From Diplolepis rosae (taxonomy: Eukaryota > Arthropoda > Insecta > Hymenoptera > Diplolepididae): a DNA stretch of 64,000 bases. The stretch's first letter is position 1, and each line of letters opens with the position of its first letter. A program made the position numbers and the translations under genes. Positions 42,129 through 53,849 of this stretch are shown here, piece after piece. The stretch lies in assembly GCA_030998225.1 (NCBI GenBank), contig JAPYXD010000684.1:2110501-2174500 (forward strand). The letters are read 5' to 3'. The notes under the pieces were generated by a model. It had not been told where the DNA came from. It ran no database searches and saw only the letters and a program-made list of their open reading frames with translations.

Positions 42129-45009
42129 TGTTACGAGCGTATCAAGACGGCGGAATTTTTCCAAAAATTCGTATTAATAATTCATTAATTAGATTTGTAT
42201 GCCACTTGAAGCGCACATAACCCGAGCACCATGACAAGACCGCTGATGCAGCTCATCAATGCTCTGGTCGAAGACTTTAAAATATGGTAGGTTCAGGAAG
42301 GAAATTTCCAATCTTGCTACCTTGAGCCAAATAGTTATTAAATTTAAATTATTATTATATAACTTCATCGTTAAGATGTTATTGATTTTGATGTACTTAA
42401 ACATGCAGACGATAGATCAAAATCAATGAAATTGTACATTATGAAAAATTGGTATACATTCATATTTTAATAAGTAACTTTTCAATCAAAATATATCAAA
42501 ATTAAAGTTAGCATTATTAAAATACATGCATGAAGTATATTAAAATTAAAGATTAAAAGCTGTATCCTTATTAAGATGGAAGTATTTCGAATTAAATATT
42601 CGCTACTGAAAATCAAACTTCCATTATATGCGATGAAAGGTTAATACAGACATTTTTAACAGTATTCCAACAAATTTTATCCGAGTAATAATTTACCAAA
42701 TTAATTCGAAATTAAAACTAAAATTTGAATAAAAGCAGGATCATTATAAATATAAATGACGAAAACTAATAGGTAAATATCTGCAGCCACTTATATAATC
42801 AAATGTGTTATATTTCTATATTCTGTTTTGTATTATATTGTTTTAGAGTATTAATGTAAATAATAAAAAACTAACGCGTGAATATCTATAAATTAATATA
42901 ATCGTACATTTTGGTTTGTATAAATATTAAATTACACTATATTATGTTTCAGATATATATATATATATATAGCTTGGAACTACAAAACAACGCGAATTCT
43001 TCAAAATTTTCATTCATACTATTTCTAAATAAATGTAAACTGTAGGAAAATATTATAAATTGACACAGGATTCGGATGACTGGAAAGTAAAAGCAAGAAG
43101 GAGAACGCAAGTCTTAAAGAAATAAATTTAAGAATTGGAATATTTAAAAATAGTACGCTAGCGCACATAGTCATTTTTCAGCTCTATCTGGCTACGTTGT
43201 GAGAGAAGAATACATTAAAATCAGACTCAAAACGTGGAAAATCTCTCAAACACAGGTATCAATGATGTTTAGTTTTTCCATAGTTTCCAAATAGTTTCCA
43301 CCTAGTTTTTATATACTTTTCCCTATATCCACTTCCGAATCTCCTATTATATTTTTGTTACCCGCATAAGTACTACAGTGCTTTTGCTATTAACATTATA
43401 AACTATAAATACTGTAACCAAACTTGGATAGCTGCGAGTTACCATAGCCAGTGCATACAATATTTCTGAAAAGGATCTGAACCAATGTTTTTTCTAATTA
43501 TGAAAAATATTTAAGGTGTCAGAATCCAGAATTAATAATTAAAGGAATCGATTTAATTATTTTATATCGATATTTGATTTATTGGTGTCATGAAACATGA
43601 TCCAAAAATATTAACTACATCAGAAATAACCATTTCATCACAAATTTCACTTGGCAACGGGCAATGACCAGTAGGCTATCAAGTAATTAGGCAAAAAGTA
43701 ATAACAAGTAGGCCACCAGGTATTTAGGCAATCGGTAATTGCAAAATTACTGATCAGCATGAACTCCTTCCAAAAATCAGGCCACCCAGAAAAATCCCAA
43801 AATCATCGAAATACCCCACTAAGCATCATCGATACGAGTCTTCGAGGCAAATCTAAATTCAATCAAATTGGCAGTCACTCGAGCAACCTGGTACTAACCA
43901 GAACTACTCGGACAGTAGAGAATGTAGTTTTCTCTACTTTGCCCGTCCGCGGTTCGGAACAAGTACGTCCTATCACCTGGATAGTTGACTTAGATTCGTA
44001 AAAAGATTTAGCCAGGGCCATAAATTGGGGATTGTACATGGGCGGACGTAAATACTTCAAAATCTTCTCTCCGACGGGAGCCAAACGCAGGATAGTGACA
44101 CTGAGAATATTAAAAAATACTCTCACTGCTAAGTTCGGGTTTTTATTATACAGAAGCTCGCCGGTGGTCAATTGGTCGCAAGTACCAATAGTGTGTCGCG
44201 ATCTGGAGCTAAAAATCTAGTAAAAGTCAAGCACTAACTAGATAAGAAAATCTACACCTCTTCGAATCTCAAAACGACGAGGAGTCTATTTTCTGAAACC
44301 ATAAATAGGTTTACTGTGAGACAGGAGTGGCGAAGGACAGGCAATTTAAAAGTACTGCCTCCCTTCTAGTTCAAAGCTATCCATTTCTTTCTCACCTTAA
44401 AACTATAAGGTCCAAGTAAAGAAAAAGGGTGTGTGCGCGAGTGAGTCGCGTAAGGACAAGGGTGGTTCCTTTTTGGAACCACGACAATCTTAAATCGAAT
44501 CTGGCCCGGATCTCCAGGACTTCAGCAGCCAGAACGTATTCTCTTCTTTGCTTTTGCTCCCAGGACATCCGGTAGGATTAAGGAACAACAACAAACACAA
44601 GAAGGCGGTAATGTACCTATGTATCGTTCTAATTTACTCTTTATTATTTTAACTCATGTAAAAATGTTCACATCGGTCTGTTATTTTGCTTTTCTTAAGA
44701 ATAAATTGTCTGTTATTTATATGAATTTTAGCCACTAGATTCGAAATTATTTGAAGCACCTTTTCCCATTTTCTTTCTTTAAAAATTAAAAGTGATAAGC
44801 TTAGGCGTGTAGAATACACTCTCAGTCCGAGAGTAGAAGACCAACGACCCCACATAATAATAAACGAATTTAGCTAATATTTATATCAACTAAATTCGGC
44901 AGTTTGGACGACCTCCGCGTACTCCTACTTATTAATGAAATATATTGAAGGTAATGATATTTACTTTTTAATTTTAATTTTATTTAATTGGTAATAGCCG
45001 TACGTAACA
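42129..45009 (+). repeat. 3' LTR of LTR element 2
   Basis: 2881 bp. Nearly identical to 31947-34621; differences seen include G at 42649 (A in the other), substitutions near 44277, 44395 and 44918, a shorter TA tract (about 10 bp), and 216 extra bases at 43906-44121 flanked by ACT on both sides. Confidence 0.9.
43906..44121. other. 216-bp segment present only in the 3' LTR
   Basis: ACT at 43903-43905 and 44119-44121 bounds it, so it is either a microhomology deletion from the 5' LTR or a small insertion with a 3-bp duplication. It contains the inverted pair GTAGAGAATGTAG / CTCTACT and is GC-richer than the rest of the LTR. A minus-strand open stretch crosses it. Confidence 0.7.
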
Positions 45010-45222
45010 GGGGAATCCTTGGGTTAGACGTCTTTCTCAAAGGAAAGCCCAAGAATCTATTCGTAAAAAATATTTATTTTCTCATAGTTATAAATTCATA
45101 ATAGCGATATCCCTACCGAAAGTATCGGATAGGAATTCATTCCGAGCCAATCAGAACTATTCTGATTCATTCCGATATCTGTATCCGAGCCAATGCGAAT
45201 CTATGTTCTATGTTTGTTCTAT

Positions 45223-45342
45223 GTGAGCGCAAAGTGCAAAGCAGAAAACGAAAAGCCAATTACATAACACTTTTAGGAAGAAAGAAATCTTAAGCTTTTC
45301 TGTAATTGGCAGTTCGTTTTCTGCTTTGCACTTTACGCTCAC
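45223..45342. repeat. Long hairpin, ~42-bp arms
   Basis: GTGAGCGCAAAGTGCAAAGC on the left is mirrored by GCTTTGCACTTTACGCTCAC on the right; the arms continue through AAAACG and CCAATTACA. It lies within 45015-45600, which ends in AATCGAACATCCCTA, an end often seen in hAT-type MITEs. The surrounding ORFs (45208-45678 minus, 45326-45574 plus) are probably by-products of this repeat. Confidence 0.65.
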
Positions 45343-45842
45343 ATGGAACGACACTTCAACACGTGGTTTAATTAGGTCAATAAATATGGCTGCCTTGGGT
45401 GCTTTAATATCATCTTTGTATGCAGATGGAAAATACCACACGACCCACGAGATCATGCTTTCTTCCTCTATCAATAGGGTCGTGACTGCTGATAAAATCC
45501 AGAAGGAAGAAAGAGAACAGCAAATAATCGATTCAAAAATCGAAATCGTTCTACCAAAAAATCGATTTTTTTGAGAATTGAATCGGAATCGAACATCCCT
45601 ATTTTGACCCCGTCGGGATTTTGGCCAGCCCCCTGCATCACTGAGTTGAAAATGACATGAATTGTGACTGGCTGCCATGCTGGCGCTGACTGTTCATTGG
45701 GCTGACTTACACGAAAATCACATTATAAAATGTAGTTTTTTAAGCTTTTCCCTGAAAATGTTCAAATTTTCGAGTTCTTGAACGGTACTGAGATGAAGTT
45801 CGCGAGTCTAGAAACAAATGTCCAAATAAATTGGTGCAAAAA

Positions 45843-46079
45843 ATGGTGAAATGTGTCTATTTTGGGTGTAAATTTGGGCATAAGTCTTGCTCCGATAAAG
45901 TTCGTTTTTTCATTGTACCAAAGGATAAAAATTTAATAAAAGTATGGCAAATTGCTACCCTTCGGGATGATATGAAATTAAAAGAAGGTCATGCGATTTG
46001 CGAAAAGCATTTTGACCCAGAAGATATTCTTCAAGAGAGGTTAACCCATGCGCCCGGTGGAGTAAAAGTTTTGGGAAGA
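45843..46079 (+). CDS. THAP-type zinc-finger exon
   Basis: 79 codons from the ATG at 45843 to the donor GTAAGT at 46080. It begins MVKCVYFGC and has VWQIATLRDD in the middle and AICEKHFDPEDI later, giving the C-x4-C ... C-x2-H zinc ligands of the THAP DNA-binding domain with its conserved Trp and the Phe after the final His. The THAP domain binds DNA sequence-specifically and is shared by P-element-type transposases and many host regulators. The exon ends in phase 0. The usual C-terminal AVPTF-like motif is replaced by PGGVKVLG. Whether this is a host gene or a domesticated or decayed transposase is unclear, because the next exon was not found. Confidence 0.8.
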
Positions 46080-47370
46080 GTAAGTACGTCGAACATATTG
46101 TTTATTTTCTTAATTAGTTCAGAATAAAACATTTTATTTGATAGAGATATTAATAATTAACTACATAATATAATAAAGATTAATGTCTCAATATTAATTA
46201 ATTGTATCTACCTGTGCAATGAATTTCTTTTGCACCGCAATAAATGTCTCTCAAATACTTATCGCAAATAAATTCAGTTGCAAAAATTTTGTCTGATAGA
46301 AGTTAAAAAATAGATAAATGAAAGTGACTGAAATAAAAAGGAGATGAGAAAGAATATTTTTTTAAATTTTGAATTGAAGTTAATGTGAGCTTGTTAAAAT
46401 TGGATTGTCTTGAAGTGGAAAACAATTTCTGATTTCTAACAATTTTGTTATTAAAATAAAGTTTTGGACTTTAAAAAAGAATATAAGTTCAGATTTTTTG
46501 TTAATTTAGATTCCTTACTTTTTAATGCTTATAGTTTTACCGAATTACATAGAACTCCTAAAGTAATAGAAATTAGAAACTTAAATTCATAATTTTACGA
46601 AAAATGAATTTCAAAATAAAATAATACAACGCAGATAAATAAAAAAGAAGTAAATTAAAAAATTGATCAAATATGTTATATATACATAAATAGAAAAATA
46701 AGTAAAGTATATTGGTAGATGAAGAAATTTTTTCAGAGCACTTATGAGCGACCACAACTATTTCACTGATTTGAACTATAATATATTATAATAATATAAT
46801 CTTAATATATTTCATTAATTAATAATTTATTTCATAGTAAAATATTAAGAAAATTATTAGTTCGAATTCCCAGCAGTATTTTTGAAACGTTTATATTTTA
46901 AAAAAAGTTTGATTTAATTATAGTAGTAATATATAGTGTATATACTATATTGTATTTATTGTAATATGTTATATAATATGACAAATAATCAAATTTTATA
47001 ATAACGGCATTAATTATTAGTATTAATATTTAAATTTAACGCAAAATAATTATAAAATAGAGAACATGACCCAAATAATGCAATTCCCGCCAGAATTTGG
47101 AAATTAGATTTTTGCCTGAAGTGAATGTCTTAACCTTTTCGAAGAGAATAAATTTTTGTAAAAAATATGAAGATCTTATTATATTATTATCATGTATAAG
47201 AAAATGCGATAAAATAGTTTTTATTAGGAGAAAATTAAATTTTTATTCTTTTTCCCATGCATTTTTTTGAATCTAGGGCCTATGAACGGTCAGCGCCGCC
47301 ACCGGCAGCAGTCAACTTTCACGTAATTTTTTCTTCCGATGGAAGTCGTAAATATAACCTGAAATAAAAA
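46080..47370. other. AT-rich sequence after the THAP exon
   Basis: Probable intron. Very AT-rich, with no ORF of note. An acceptor-like site TTTGAATCTAG occurs near 47276, but the sequence after it has an early stop in the phase required by the THAP exon. Confidence 0.4.
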
Positions 47371-47385
47371 TAAACAACCTCTAAG

Positions 47386-47502
47386 TGAATTAAATAATTT
47401 GTTGAACCATGTGAAAAGTATTGAAATACAAAAAGTGTTATATCGAAATGTAAATTTGAAATCAGATCTTTCAGGTGTATCTGTGCAAGATTTAAAACTA
47501 GT
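47386..47502 (+). CDS. Coiled-coil-like exon fragment, possible part of the THAP gene
   Basis: An open frame reads SELNNLLNHVKSIEIQKVLY followed by NLKSDLSGVSVQDLKL and ends at a strong donor GTAAGTCAT (47503). The leucine-rich amphipathic pattern suits the coiled coil that follows THAP domains. No good acceptor was found at its left side and its phase does not join cleanly to either neighbour, so the model is incomplete or the gene is damaged. Confidence 0.35.
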
Positions 47503-47749
47503 AAGTCATACTTATTTGTCACCATATAATTAATCTTACTTTGTTTTATAATAAAAATATTAATTTTAGAGGCATATTAAACATACAAATCATTATTGTT
47601 ATTTCAATATGTATTATAAAATACGTCTATTTCGTATCTTTAAATAATATTGCACAAATGAAATTATAAGAATAATGAATAACTGTCATTGTCAAGTGAA
47701 TTCTAATGGATGAATTATACTGAAATTGAATATTTGATCATTTTCAGAA

Positions 47750-48034
47750 GAAATGGCTGCGACAATTGAATTTAATTTCAATGATCTGAAGAAAAATCTA
47801 AATTTGGTACATTTACCCCCAGATCGTAAATGGTTCAAGTTAATAGTAGACGAGCATTCTTATGTAGCTTTCCTAAACATTGAAAATGGTATTACGAAAC
47901 GGAAGTTAATAATTGGAGATACTTTAAAGGTGGAAGTATATCTGCGAGAAAAAGCATGTCCTTGGCTGCAAGTGGATAAGCCAGAAAAAATAGAGGATGT
48001 TATTGTGATTTTATATAACATAAGTAAAATATAA
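47750..48034 (+). CDS. Terminal exon-like ORF, unidentified
   Basis: An acceptor TCATTTTCAG (ends 47748) precedes an open frame that includes ATG at 47753 and runs 93 codons to TAA. It contains DRKWFKLIVDEHSYVAFLN and GDTLKVEVYLREKACPWLQ. The composition and length of the frame look like real coding sequence. The family is not recognised. It could be the last exon of the THAP gene 1.7 kb upstream. Confidence 0.5.
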   Translation, partial: EMAATIEFNFNDLKKNLNLVHLPPDRKWFKLIVDEHSYVAFLNIENGITKRKLIIGDTLKVEVYLREKACPWLQVDKPEKIEDVIVILYNISKI

Positions 48035-49870
48035 TTGTAAATATGTAAGTAAGTAAGTCCAATGGAAATACGAATTGTATATATTAGAGAATGAAATGTA
48101 ATTATTTTGATGCTTTTATATGAATATTCACTCGCTTAAGTGGTGAAATTTTTGTAATATTAACTTGTAAAACTTTTCCCCCAACAGCACGAAAACTAAT
48201 AACATTCTGTATCTCTCCAGCTCTTTTTGAAGTATTTTGGTAACCTGTTTACATATTTGTCATTAATTTTTTAAAATAATTTCTTACTTTCTCTGAGCTT
48301 TAATATTCAAAATCCTGGATTCGAATCTTTTAACGTTTTAGTAAAAATAACAAATTGTTCAACTTATTTATTTGATGTGCGTACATATTAAAATAAATCA
48401 TGATTTCATTTCTCAATGTTATAATTGAGATCCATTCCATACTATGATGGTTTTCAACAGTTGCTGAAGTGCCCTTATTTTTTGCACTTATTGAAATTTT
48501 GTCCATAATAGCACGAAAGGAACATAACAGGATAACTGTAAATCGCACAAAACATGAAAGCTCACTTTGAATTTAATACTAAAGATATTAAATTAACATT
48601 ATCTCCATAATTATAAAAATTTAAATGAATTATATTAATTTCTTCAGTAAATTAAGCGTCTTATTTGCATGAAATTCTTTAAACAATTTTTATTAGAACA
48701 AAATAGAACATTATTATATTTTAATTATGTAAAACACATTAATTTAATGAGCTTGAGAATCTTAGTAATCATTTTCAGACTTTTGTTTTTATTTTCCTCA
48801 ATGCTGTTCAACTTTTTAAGACTTAGCATATAAAATATAGAGTAATATAGCTTAAGCTACATTTAAAAAAGAAATTTAACATTTGACCTTCATAAACGCT
48901 TAAATCGTAGTATAAAAACTTTTGAGAATGCAACTTTAGTAAAAAAATATTGATCTCACTTATACCTATTCTCTACCTATTCCTAAGTATGTACCCATCG
49001 TTGTCGAAAAATATGAGGCTAACATATTATCATTGAGGTAGTGTCGTGCCAAGAAACAGGTCTCTGATGAAAAAAGTTCTTTTATGATTTTGAGACTTGA
49101 AATGATATCATTAGTCGTTTCATATGAAACAAAAAAAATTATTTCTTATGGAGAAAATTTAAAAATCACGAAAAATAATACTTTAAACATTATTTGTTGT
49201 AATAGAATCTTTCCTTACTAAACCTTCTTATCAATTTTTTGAAAATAATTGAATTTTCATAAATCATGGCCTATTTTACGAGGGAAAATATTCTCTATAA
49301 CCCTACTGTTTCCCAGTGTGAAAATAAGTGGCAAATCTTCAAATATAGCTATTTTGAAAAAAAATTCTTTTTGAAAAATTGCTTCAAACGCTTTTAATAA
49401 CAGAAAACTGTATTTTTAAAATTGGAAACAGTAGAGTTATAGAGAATCTTTTCCCCAAAAGAATAAGCCATGATTCATGGAAATCCAATAATTTTTTTCT
49501 TGCAGAGTTCACTAGGCTAAAGTTCGAATAAAAAAATTGGAAAAATTCCAATATTGCTTTTGCTAAGAAAAACATTTTTATAAGGTATATAAAACATATA
49601 ATCATGAATTTTCTATAGTACTCCCTTCAAACATATATTTATATGATTTTTATTATGATTTCCCTGCAGATGGAATGTTTTCGAATTTTCCCTTTCTTTT
49701 TGTTACAATTTTAACTCTTTGCACAATGCAAGAAAAAAATTATAAATTTATAATGACAATTTACTGCGATTTGGAAGAATCTTAGATTTAAAATAAGCCC
49801 AAGAACATTAATAAATGTGATTATTTTCAAAGTTTTTTAAAATTTAAGAAAAAATTGAAATCTAGACTTT
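48035..49870. other. AT-rich intergenic sequence
   Basis: No coding or repeat feature recognised beyond a few short inverted segments (for example near 49260-49460). Confidence 0.4.
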
Positions 49871-49887
49871 TTGAAGTAAAACTTTTT

Positions 49888-50080
49888 TAGCCGCGCTTGG
49901 CGCATGGGAGCGATTTGGGCAGTTGTAAGGCGGTGAAGGTTCGGTGGCAAGGGGTGTATGGGACGGGGGGACAGATCGTCGGGGGCGGAGCGAACGCGTC
50001 TGAATGCAAAACCGGGAGGAGAGAGGAGTCTCGGCGTCACGCGCGCGGCATCTGCTCTATAAATTAACTGACGCGTTGTC
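49888..50080. other. GC-rich CpG-containing island
   Basis: An abrupt ~190-bp GC-rich block in very AT-rich DNA, with GGGGGGACAG, CGGGGGCGGAGCG and CACGCGCGCGGC. It is followed by CTCTATAAATT. It may be a promoter or 5' exon region; a 92-residue minus ORF (49837-50115) crosses it but has no recognisable motif. Confidence 0.35.
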
Positions 50081-50218
50081 TTTGTTAAGCAAATAATGTT
50101 TACATTTACCTTCATTTGTCATTTTAATACGCGTTACACTAAAGTCAAATGGTTTATATAAATCATAATATTTTTCAAAATTAAAAAACATTTTCCTTTA
50201 ATTAAATATTTGAAATCC

Positions 50219-50258
50219 GGTTATTAGGTCAATGAATATTCGTTTTGCCTAATAACAG
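50219..50258. repeat. Small hairpin
   Basis: GGTTATTAGG and CCTAATAAC pair around a ~20-nt loop, just before the charged coding fragment. Confidence 0.55.
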
Positions 50259-50296
50259 AACGCGTGTCCGGCGTTACATTGCACTGATTTTTGAGG

Positions 50297-50443
50297 AAGA
50301 AACAGGAAGAGGCAGATAAGAAAGAAGCGACACTAAAAAAAAAACAAGAACAAAAAGAGAAAAAAGAAGCTGCATTAAAGAAAAAACAGGAACAGCAAGA
50401 AAAAAGAGAAGCCACGTTAAAGGAAAATAAAAAGCAGGATTAA
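50297..50443 (+). CDS. Lys/Glu-rich coiled exon of three 14-residue repeats
   Basis: Open to the left and ending at TAA (50441-50443). 48 codons are arranged as three units of 14: KKQEEADKKEATLK, KKQEQKEKKEAALK and KKQEQQEKREATLK, then ENKKQD. Such alternating acidic and basic sequence forms long single or coiled helices. An acceptor-like TGATTTTTGAG lies just upstream, so it may be a terminal exon. Function unknown. Confidence 0.5.
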   Translation, partial: KKQEEADKKEATLKKKQEQKEKKEAALKKKQEQQEKREATLKENKKQD

Positions 50444-50757
50444 AAGAAAAAATCTCTCAAAAGAAACAAAGAAGAATAAAACAAAAAACCAGCAAAAAGA
50501 CGAAGAAGCAGAAGTGTTAAATAAATATTTCATTATGTAAATGTAAAGAAAAGTTTATAGAAAAAAAATTGGCAAAATAAATTAAACTTATTCAATAAAC
50601 TTCAAAATAATGAAGCTCATTAACGATTCTATTTGTAAAATCTTTTCAATATTTTTTTTTATAAGCGTAGACCTAAAAAATGTTTCCGTAAATAGTTTCC
50701 AGTGTTTACTATGCTTAAAAAATATCAAATCCATATCAATCAAATTATAATATTCTC

Positions 50758-50994
50758 TTGTCCGAGTATTGGTGCAGCGCTGTCCGGCTATTGGATCAAT
50801 TCACTTTTCCCGTCCGGCAATTGGCTCCAGAGCATTATTTAATGAGGAGAATTATTAAAATGGATTATTCAGATTTAACACAACTCTGGACTTTTTGTTA
50901 TATTAGGGAGGACACATACATTAAAATAATCGCGGCAATTCTTGATTCCGCATCACATTTAGAACGATTAATACAAAAAAATGAATGACATTTC
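50758..50994 (+). other. Exon-like ORF flanked by GTCCGGCTATTGG repeats
   Basis: A 76-codon open stretch; the ATG at 50842 begins MRRIIKMDYSDLTQLWTF and continues with IIAAILDSASHLERLI. No family recognised. The motif GTCCGGCTATTGG or a variant occurs at about 50760, 50782, 50812 and 51002, on both sides of the ORF. Confidence 0.35.
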
Positions 50995-51166
50995 CGTAGA
51001 CGTCCGGCTATTGGTGCTTTTACCTTAAGTTGAAAACGCGCATTTTAGCAATTTTTGCGGAAGCTTTGAAATTGAAGTCAAAGTATGTGGTAGACACGCG
51101 AGCAATACAGAAAATAACTTGAACGTGTAAAAACTACACGCATTAGAAGTAAAACTTTTCACGCCG

Positions 51167-51540
51167 AACTAGATAGAAATAAAAAAGAAGTAAAAACAAC
51201 TAGTAGGAAATAGAGAACCGAAAAAAACTAGCAGAAAATAGAGAACGGAAAAACACAATGTTTAGCCACACGTCACCGTGAAAAGTTTTACTTCCCCGCG
51301 ATACACTACTCTCTACATTTGAAAATTGATAACATTGATAAAAATTTCAAGAACACTTAATGTCGAGGGTTCGGCTAATCAACATTTAAAAACGAGGACA
51401 TCACATCGTGGGGAAGTAAAACTTTTCACGGTGACGTGTGGCTAAAAATTGTGTTTTTCCGTTCTCTATTTTCTGCTAGTTTTTTTCGGTTCTCTAATTT
51501 CTACTAGTTGTTTTTACTTCTTCTTTATTTCTATCTAGTT
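51167..51540. mobile_element. 374-bp foldback MITE
   Basis: Ends AACTAGATAGAAATAAA and TTTATTTCTATCTAGTT. The arms mirror TAGAGAACGGAAAAACACAA and GTGAAAAGTTTTACTTCCCC for about 140 bp. No ORF. Confidence 0.75.
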
Positions 51541-52361
51541 TTTTGCAATACCTTCTTCAAAATTTAACAAAACAACTTCATTCTGGACTCATTTTATAGA
51601 GAATTTTGATGGCATTCAATTCATAATGAGAGCAAATTTCGTCACTCACAAAATTAAAATTAATATAATTTAAGTAATCATCAAAAAACTCGTGGTTCCC
51701 CAATTTTGACCGGTAGTGTATTCTAATTAAATAAACTAATGTTTCCATTGCATTTGATATCCTTCGCTTCGTCTCATTCAGACTCATTAGGATCAACTTT
51801 TCGTCATAAGTACTTGCAGACCCGGCAACCACCGGCAACAGGCAAACGACGTGTTGTGATTATGATATTTATTAAATTTCGACAGACGCTTATCATACAC
51901 AATCAGAATATGTTTGAAATATTGAACTATAATTTTATACGCAACAAATAATTGATTCTGATTGTTTGAAACATTTAAAAAGTCAAAATGAGAAAATTCT
52001 CATAAATTCTAAAAGAATTTATCTGCCGGTTATATTCTCGGTAGTAATCTTCTCATTCTCGTTACCGTTCTCAATTTAATATAACCGACTTAGAACTCTA
52101 CTATGAACTTCCGAGTTAAAAGTGCTCGTTTTTCGTGAAGTACATGCATTACAGTTTGGTCTCCCTATGTCTAATCTCCATGTATTTGACAATTACATTT
52201 CCATTCCACCTGTTTTAGTGATAAAAACTCGAAAGCAAAACCTCGATGTTAAGATTGTTAAGGAATCTTGAACATCGAAAATGGTAGAGTATCGATTTTC
52301 CAAAATCGAATTTCTCCAAAAATCAGCAAGTTCAGAGCGTACTAATGTCAGCATGTAATGT
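51541..52361. other. Low-information flank before the satellite
   Basis: AT-rich. A degenerate piece resembling the MITE D terminus occurs near 52157-52182 (GGTCTCCCTATGTCTAATCT). No other feature. Confidence 0.4.
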
Positions 52362-52440
52362 AGGAAGAAAAGAGTGGTGTACGGTTTCAAAAAAGCGTGA
52401 AAGTCGGTAAGGTAAGGTAAGGTAAGCTAGGCTCGTCATT

Positions 52441-53849
52441 GTAAGAAGTAAACTAAGTGGTCTAAGTGCTTAAAATACATCTTCCTCAGGGAAGTTGAGC
52501 TGAGAACGGAAATTTAAGATACCTGGTTTATATTTTAGAGATCCTGTCATTTTGGAAATTATATTAAGTAGTCCAAGTGCCTAAAATACATCTTCCTCAT
52601 GGAACTTAAGCTGAGAACTGAAATTAAGGATACCTAGTTCATATTTTAGAGATCCCGTCATTTTGAAAAATATATTTAGTAGTCCAGGTGCTTAAAAAAC
52701 ATCTTCCTCAGGACACTTAAGCTGAGAACTGAAATATAAGATACCAAGTTCATATTTTAGAGATCCCGTCATTTTGAAAATTATATTTAGTAGTCCAGGT
52801 GCTTAAAAAACATCTTCCTCAGGGAACTTAAGCTGAGAACTGAAATTAAGGATACCTGGTTTATATTTTGGAGATCCCATTATTTTGAAAATTATATCTA
52901 GTAGTCCAAGTGCCTAAAATACATCTTCCACAGGGAATTTAAGCTGAGAACTGAAAATTTAGATACCTAGTTCATATTTTAGAGATCCCGTCATTTTGAA
53001 AATTATATTTAGTAGTCCAAGTGCCTAAAATACATCTTCCACAGGGAATTTAAGCTGAGAACTGGAAATTTAGATACCTAGTTCATGTTTTAGAGATCCC
53101 GTCATTTTGAAAATTATATTTAGTAGTCCAGGTGCTTAAAAACATCTTCCTCAGGGAACTTAAGCTGAGAACTGACATATAAGATACCTAGTTCATATTT
53201 TAGAGATCCCGTCATTTTTAAAAATTATATTTAGTAGTCCAGGTGCTTAAAACATCTTCCTCAGGGAACTTAAGCTAAGAACTGAAAATTGAGATACCTA
53301 GTTTATATTTTAGAGGTCCCGTCATTTTGAAAATTATATCTGATAGTACAGGTGCTTAAAAACATCTTTCTTAGGGAACTTAAGCTGAGAACTGAAATAT
53401 AAGATACATAGTTCATATTTTAGAGATCCCGTCATTTTGAAAATTATATCTAGTAGTCCAGGTGCTTAAAAAACAGATACTCAGGGAACTTAAGCTGAGA
53501 ACTGAAATATAAGATACATAGTTCATATTTTAGAGATCCCGTCATTTTGAAAAATATATTTAGTAGTGCAGGTGCTTAAAAACATCTTCCTCAGGGAACT
53601 TAAGCTGAGAACTGAAATTTAAGATACCTAGTTCATATTTTAGAGATCCCGTCATATTGAAAATTATATTTAGTAGTGCAGGTGCTTAAAAACATCTTCC
53701 TCAGGGAACTTAAGCTGAGAACTGAAACTTAATAGACCTAGTTCATATTATAGAGATCCCGCCATTTTGAGAATTATATCTGGTAGTCCAGGTGCATGAG
53801 ATACATCTTCCTCAGGGAACTTGACCTGAGAACTGAAAATTGAGATACT
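52441..53849 (+). repeat. Satellite, first orientation, ~13 monomers
   Basis: ~111-bp units; the phrase CATCTTCCTCAGGGAACTTA recurs every 105-111 bp. Units end in GATCCCGTCATTTTGAAAAT. No ORF of length. Confidence 0.9.

Larger units (their letters stand above)
31947..45009 (+). mobile_element. Large non-coding (LARD-like) LTR retrotransposon
   Basis: Two direct repeats bounded by TGTTACGAGCG and GTACGTAACA enclose 7.5 kb. The target duplication is GGGGA (31942-31946 and 45010-45014). A primer-site candidate follows the left LTR, so it is plus-strand. The interior has no gag or pol ORF; its longest open stretches are about 100 codons and belong to a spliced antisense gene. The LTRs differ by a few substitutions, a TA-tract length change and one 216-bp indel, so it moved recently and must have used proteins supplied in trans. 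Long LTRs with a long non-coding, structured interior match the LARD concept described in plants. Confidence 0.85.

Noticed and set aside
45208..45678. 156-codon minus ORF
   Set aside because: It runs through a long hairpin and a MITE-like end, overlaps a plus ORF, and has no recognisable domain.
52405..52430. Telomere-like GGTAA repeats
   Set aside because: Only about four units within a satellite leader that recurs internally; too short and not at an end.
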